Below, one piece after another: positions 15,024-18,529 of a stretch of DNA of 18,529 nt. The first letter of the stretch is position 1. Each line of letters starts with the position of its first letter. The translations under genes were made by a program, and so were the position numbers. The stretch comes from Fulvivirga aurantia (lineage in GTDB: Bacteria; Bacteroidota; Bacteroidia; Cytophagales; Cyclobacteriaceae): assembly GCF_009711475.1 (NCBI RefSeq), contig NZ_SMMD01000923.1, positions 1 through 18,529 of the forward strand, read 5' to 3'. The notes under the pieces are model-generated. The model saw only the letters and a program-made list of their open reading frames with translations. It had not been told where the DNA came from and ran no database searches.

Positions 15024-16799
15024 CTATTTCTTCAATACTGTAAATTCCACTCTTCTGTTGGTAGCTCTTCCCTCATCTGTAGTGTTGGTGGCTACCGGCA
15101 CTGTTTCGCCATATCCTCTTGCTACTAAACGAAACTCATCTATACCCTGACCAATGAGATAGTCAACCACAGATTGCGCTCTGCCTTGCGATAAGTTTAA
15201 ATTGTATTCATCAGAGCCTTTATCATCAGTATGGCCCGCTATCTCAATTTCTAACGAAGGATTGTTTTTTAGAAACTCTACTACCTTGTCAAGCTCTACA
15301 TATGATTCTGACTTGAGCGTAGTTTTATCAAAATCAAAGAAAATGTTATTTAAACGTACTGTAGTGCCTATTTCAATTGGTTTAAGGTAGAGATCTCTCG
15401 TCAAAACTGTAGCTGCATCATCGCTGTAAGCTACACTGTCGGTTGTATTTAAATAACCTTCTTTTGAAGCTGTTAAAATATACCAACCTTTTTCCTCCAA
15501 CTCTTTCTCATAATACCCTTTTTTGGTATTCAGTTTATTATCTGATCTACTCCCTTTCCTTTCCAAAGTCACCAAAGCTTCAATGGGCTCGCTGGTCTTA
15601 TCATCATATACTACGCCACTTAATATAGGATTTCTCGGTATTGGCTTCAGAAAGAAATCTTTTATCACAACGGTGTCGTTATAAACGTCTTTTAGCTCAA
15701 ACATGCCTGAAGCCGATTGATAGCCTTCTAGGGAAACATCAATTTGGTAATTGCCCTCACCTTTGAGCTTGGTTTCATAAGATCCGTCCTGCGTACTTGC
15801 TTTTAATGTATCTGTTTGTCCATTATCACCATAAACTATGAGATCGGCCCAAATACCTTGTCTGGTCTTATCATCTAAAACGAGACCTTTTAAGTCAATA
15901 ATTATATCCTTCAGCTGCAGCTGAAAAATATCTAAATTACCTCCATCAATTGTTCTGCCAGACTGCGTAGTAAATACATTGCCAGAGGCATCCACAGACA
16001 TGTAAGCATCAAATGCTCGTGTATTTAGGGGTTTACCCATATTCACAGGGTCAGACCATTTGAGCCACGTATCATCCAGGCGTTTGGTCATGTATAAATC
16101 TGAGCTACCCTCACCCATGTCTTTTCTGGTGCTTGAGAAATAGAGCGTCTTGTCATCTGGTGCCACAAAAGGAGCAAACTCATCGCGCCCTGTATTTATA
16201 TTATCGGGCAACTTAACGGGGATTGAATAATCACCATTATCCAGTCTTTTGCTTAAATAAAGATCACTGTAAGCACTATTTTCTTTTTCGCTTAAATAAA
16301 TGATCATGTATGCGCCATCGCTGGATAAAGTAGCTCCGTAAAACTTACCCTTATGGAATTTTTTGAAGTCTTCAACATCCACCTCTTCAGGATTGCTCCA
16401 GGAGTCGCCTTGTCTCTTGGTAAAAGAAAAACCGTCTTCATTTTTACGACCTCCTCCACGAATAAACAAAGTGCCATCCGGCAAGACAGTAAAGACCTGA
16501 TTTGCCTGGTGTTCATTCAACGGTCGGCCGAGGTGCTCTGCTTCTGACCATTCACCATCTTCGTTAAGTGTAGCTGACCAAATATCCTGGCTATTTTCTT
16601 TGCCGTAATGATTATCCGGATGATTATGCACGAAAAAATATAATGTTTTACCGTCAGGAGAAATTACAGGAGCACCCTCATGGTAGCCTGTATTTACTTT
16701 CCGACCGAGATTGATAAGTTCATACCGTTCATTATACGTTTGACCAAAACCAATGAAACTATAGACAAGTAAGGCAACTAAGGTAAAAGTTCGCTTCAT
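15024..16799 (-). CDS. OmpA-family protein with PD40/TolB-like propeller and two carboxypeptidase-like regulatory domains
   Basis: A 591-residue protein. Signal peptide (1-19, ending GFGQ), then TolB/PD40-like propeller repeats over about residues 40-290 (ISPDGKTLYFF, VAPDDKTLYFSSTRKD). Two carboxypeptidase-D-regulatory-like beta-sandwich domains follow, near 300-385 and 390-475, each beginning with a VLDDKT/VYDDKT motif. The C-terminal OmpA domain (about 480-590) has IFFDFDKTTLKSES and the peptidoglycan-binding Asp and Arg in GHTDDKGSDEYNLNLSQGRAQSV. Such proteins attach to the outer membrane or periplasm and bind peptidoglycan. Relatives also occur near gliding or type IX secretion genes, but no such partner is next to it here. 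It diverges from the secreted carboxypeptidase-like-domain gene across 198 bp. Confidence 0.93.
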   Translation of the reverse strand: MKRTFTLVALLVYSFIGFGQTYNERYELINLGRKVNTGYHEGAPVISPDGKTLYFFVHNHPDNHYGKENSQDIWSATLNEDGEWSEAEHLGRPLNEHQANQVFTVLPDGTLFIRGGGRKNEDGFSFTKRQGDSWSNPEEVDVEDFKKFHKGKFYGATLSSDGAYMIIYLSEKENSAYSDLYLSKRLDNGDYSIPVKLPDNINTGRDEFAPFVAPDDKTLYFSSTRKDMGEGSSDLYMTKRLDDTWLKWSDPVNMGKPLNTRAFDAYMSVDASGNVFTTQSGRTIDGGNLDIFQLQLKDIIIDLKGLVLDDKTRQGIWADLIVYGDNGQTDTLKASTQDGSYETKLKGEGNYQIDVSLEGYQSASGMFELKDVYNDTVVIKDFFLKPIPRNPILSGVVYDDKTSEPIEALVTLERKGSRSDNKLNTKKGYYEKELEEKGWYILTASKEGYLNTTDSVAYSDDAATVLTRDLYLKPIEIGTTVRLNNIFFDFDKTTLKSESYVELDKVVEFLKNNPSLEIEIAGHTDDKGSDEYNLNLSQGRAQSVVDYLIGQGIDEFRLVARGYGETVPVATNTTDEGRATNRRVEFTVLKK

Positions 16800-16997
16800 G
16801 TGTGTTGGTTTATTGAGTAAAGATATAAATTAACCTCATTTAAGGAAAAGAAGCTCAAGCCTTGATCACCATTTTTACAAAATAGTAACTCGGCAGATCG
16901 GTCTGAAGCAATTTCATTTCACCCGTGCGCCCTCAATTATTTAATAAAAAATCAGGTTTTCGGGCATCTTTTACGCTTTAGTCACGTTAGGGTGCTT

Positions 16998-17768
16998 ATG
17001 ACAAGAATCTTGTTCGTAGTCGGACTACTATTTGTATCTTTTCTTTACACAAACGCTCAGAATATTGAGCTCTCCGGTCAAATCATAGATAAACAGACCA
17101 AAGAAGCTGTGCCTTATGTACACATTATAAATTTGAGCACAGACCAAGGCACGGTGAGCAATACAGAAGGCCGCTTTTGGGTAACTATGGATTTGTACGA
17201 TACCCTACAGTTCTCCGCGATTGGTTTTGAAAAATATGCCTTCACCCTCAAACCTGATATTGACACCGATAAGCTTGACGTAAGTATTGAGCTTAATACA
17301 TCTACCCTTGAACTCGAAACAGTAAATGTTTTTGCCTATAGGAATGAGCAAGCATTGAAACGCGCACTTATAGAAATGGACGCTCCAATTGAAAAAGAAG
17401 AGAAATTTACTATTCCTGGTATACAGATGGGTCAAAAAAGAACGACTTCTTCAGGGGGCGGAATTGCTATTGGCGGGCCGCTTACCATGATCGGAAGAGT
17501 TTTTAGCAAAGAAGTAAAAGAGCAAAAAAGACTGAAGGAGTATAAAAAAGACTATGATTATCAGAAAATATTAACTTCTAAATACAACGAATCTGTGGTA
17601 ATAGAAATCACAAATTTACCTGAAGACAAAGTAGAAGACTTCATGGAATTTTGTGTATTGGAAGATTCCTTTATTTACAGAGCTTCTGAGTATGAACTGG
17701 CTGTAGTACTTAATAAGTGCCTGGTAGATTTCGAAAGCTTACTGAAGGAAGACCGGGAAGAAAATTAA
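16998..17768 (+). CDS. Secreted carboxypeptidase-like regulatory-domain protein
   Basis: A protein of 256 residues from ATG 16998; an in-frame GTG 6 bp upstream would add two residues. The signal peptide (about 1-19, ending TNAQ) is followed by a carboxypeptidase-D-regulatory-like (CarbopepD_reg_2) beta-sandwich (about 23-105): LSGQIIDKQTKEAVPYVHI, VSNTEGRF and FSAIGFEKYAF. This fold is the usual N-terminus of SusC-type receptors, but no plug or barrel follows. The rest is a charged, probably helical region of about 150 residues (FSKEVKEQKRLKEYKKDYDYQ and others) ending in acidic/basic residues. I recall free-standing proteins of this shape in Cytophagales, with no known function. It converges with the DUF3050 gene, with 7 bp between stops. 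Confidence 0.85.
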   Translation: MTRILFVVGLLFVSFLYTNAQNIELSGQIIDKQTKEAVPYVHIINLSTDQGTVSNTEGRFWVTMDLYDTLQFSAIGFEKYAFTLKPDIDTDKLDVSIELNTSTLELETVNVFAYRNEQALKRALIEMDAPIEKEEKFTIPGIQMGQKRTTSSGGGIAIGGPLTMIGRVFSKEVKEQKRLKEYKKDYDYQKILTSKYNESVVIEITNLPEDKVEDFMEFCVLEDSFIYRASEYELAVVLNKCLVDFESLLKEDREEN

Positions 17769-17775
17769 GTCTGTC

Positions 17776-18529
17776 TTAAACTGCCAAAGTTTCTTCTTCC
17801 AGTCGTTTAGTTATCCCATTCCAAAGCTCAATTCTATGTGTTAAAGCTGTTTTGGCAACATCCAGTACCTCATTCCATTTTTGCTCATCATCTCCGCAAA
17901 GTGTGCTAACCATCTGCAATGAAAGTGGCCCGTGCTCATCACCATCAAGTTCGATGTGCCGCTCAAGATAGTAAGTGAGTTTATTGTAAGATTTCGAATT
18001 GTCTTTATTTTCGGCATGTTTTACGATTTGCAAAAACATATCCGGTATCAGGTCTTCTCGACCAAATGTAAAAGCAGACGCGATTTTGTGGGCCTCACCT
18101 TCCTTTATAATCTGAAAGGTATAATTTACAAAGGCCTTTGTTCCCTCCCCTAAGTCTGCCTTAGAAAGAGCGGCACCCACAGACTCTATAGAGGTAATTT
18201 CAGCTATAAATTTTTCAAAATTCATGGTATCAGCCTCAACCTGATGCATAGCATCCAGATACATTTCAAGATGACTTTTCGGCTCTCCAAGTTCGTTTAC
18301 ATCACTTTCTTCACCGTGCACAATCTCATTGATGAATCGCGCCAATTCAGGATCGGCAGCAGGAACCCACGGGGTAGTAACACAAGTCAGTTGCTGTTGA
18401 AGGGCCTTAAGCAACGACATAAAATCCCAAACAGCAAATACATGCTCCTGCATGAAGATCTTTATATCTTCTATCTGGCTTAGTTGGGTATATAATGGGT
18501 GGTTATTAAGTTTTTCTCTAAGTGGGGCT
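17776..18529 (-). CDS. DUF3050 (heme-oxygenase-like fold) protein, 5' end outside the window
   Basis: About 250 residues are visible. The frame stays open to the right edge, upstream of the internal Met at 18453. The extra upstream residues include HPLYTQLSQ and IEDIKIF, the conserved DUF3050 beginning, so the true start lies beyond the window. The body has [21 protein letters not shown] and [18 protein letters not shown], with His and acid residues placed as in heme-oxygenase-like diiron/heme-binding helical folds. The biochemical role of DUF3050 is unknown to me; heme or metal binding is a fold-based guess. It lies tail-to-tail with the carboxypeptidase-like-domain gene. Confidence 0.9.
   Translation of the reverse strand, partial: APLREKLNNHPLYTQLSQIEDIKIFMQEHVFAVWDFMSLLKALQQQLTCVTTPWVPAADPELARFINEIVHGEESDVNELGEPKSHLEMYLDAMHQVEADTMNFEKFIAEITSIESVGAALSKADLGEGTKAFVNYTFQIIKEGEAHKIASAFTFGREDLIPDMFLQIVKHAENKDNSKSYNKLTYYLERHIELDGDEHGPLSLQMVSTLCGDDEQKWNEVLDVAKTALTHRIELWNGITKRLEEETLAV

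Noticed and set aside
1..18529. Search for CRISPR arrays, tRNAs, insertion sequences, restriction or anti-phage modules
   Set aside because: No regularly spaced repeats, cloverleaf-like segments, transposase motifs or nuclease/methyltransferase motifs were found by reading; a tRNA scan and profile search would be needed to exclude them fully.

Overview
The window looks like a chromosomal piece of a member of the Bacteroidota, most likely a (probably marine) Cytophagales-type bacterium. This rests on a SusC/SusD-type outer-membrane pair, lipoproteins with acidic residues just after the lipobox cysteine, AT-rich DNA, few Shine-Dalgarno sequences, two perfect TAnnTTTG promoter elements, and families typical of that phylum (propeller/triple-tyrosine/HTH sensor-regulators, DUF3050, OmpA proteins with carboxypeptidase-like domains). 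The genus is not resolved. No tRNA, rRNA, CRISPR array, integrase or insertion sequence was seen.

Region 1 (1-9664) is a glycan-uptake locus. On the minus strand, a SusC-like TonB-dependent transporter (6487-3416), a SusD-like lipoprotein (3412-1829) and a PKD-domain surface lipoprotein (1800-175) form one operon, closed by a 17-bp-stem hairpin (129-166). Divergent from it is a 969-residue membrane-spanning regulator with a periplasmic beta-propeller, triple-tyrosine domain, one membrane helix, coiled coil and LuxR-type HTH (6755-9664). The shared 267-bp intergenic region carries four same-orientation copies of ACATCAWT, candidate operator sites. No carbohydrate-active enzyme lies inside the window. 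The C-terminal domain of the PKD protein resembles modules I recall from laminarin-type proteins, so beta-glucan is a guess for the substrate.

Region 2 (9668-12876) is a mixed set: a pentapeptide-repeat protein, an orphan ExbD-type protein, a six-helix membrane protein ending in a histidine-kinase-like dimerisation segment with a possible phospho-acceptor His but no ATPase domain, a DinB-fold protein, and a short single-stranded-DNA-binding protein without the usual acidic tail.

Region 3 (12877-14484) holds a small zinc-ribbon protein followed 6 bp later by a BLUF blue-light photoreceptor, then a second, closely related BLUF gene. A promoter-like region with nested CGTTTA/TAAACG repeats precedes this set.

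Region 4 (14485-18529) has a small lipoprotein, an OmpA-family protein with propeller and carboxypeptidase-like domains, a secreted carboxypeptidase-like-domain protein, and a DUF3050 (heme-oxygenase-like fold) protein that runs off the right edge. All four convergent gene pairs in the window are separated by only 3-7 bp. No stretch above 300 bp lacks a gene. The largest gaps are 6488-6754 and 12877-13104 (described as features) and 16800-16997, a divergent promoter region where no clear element was found.
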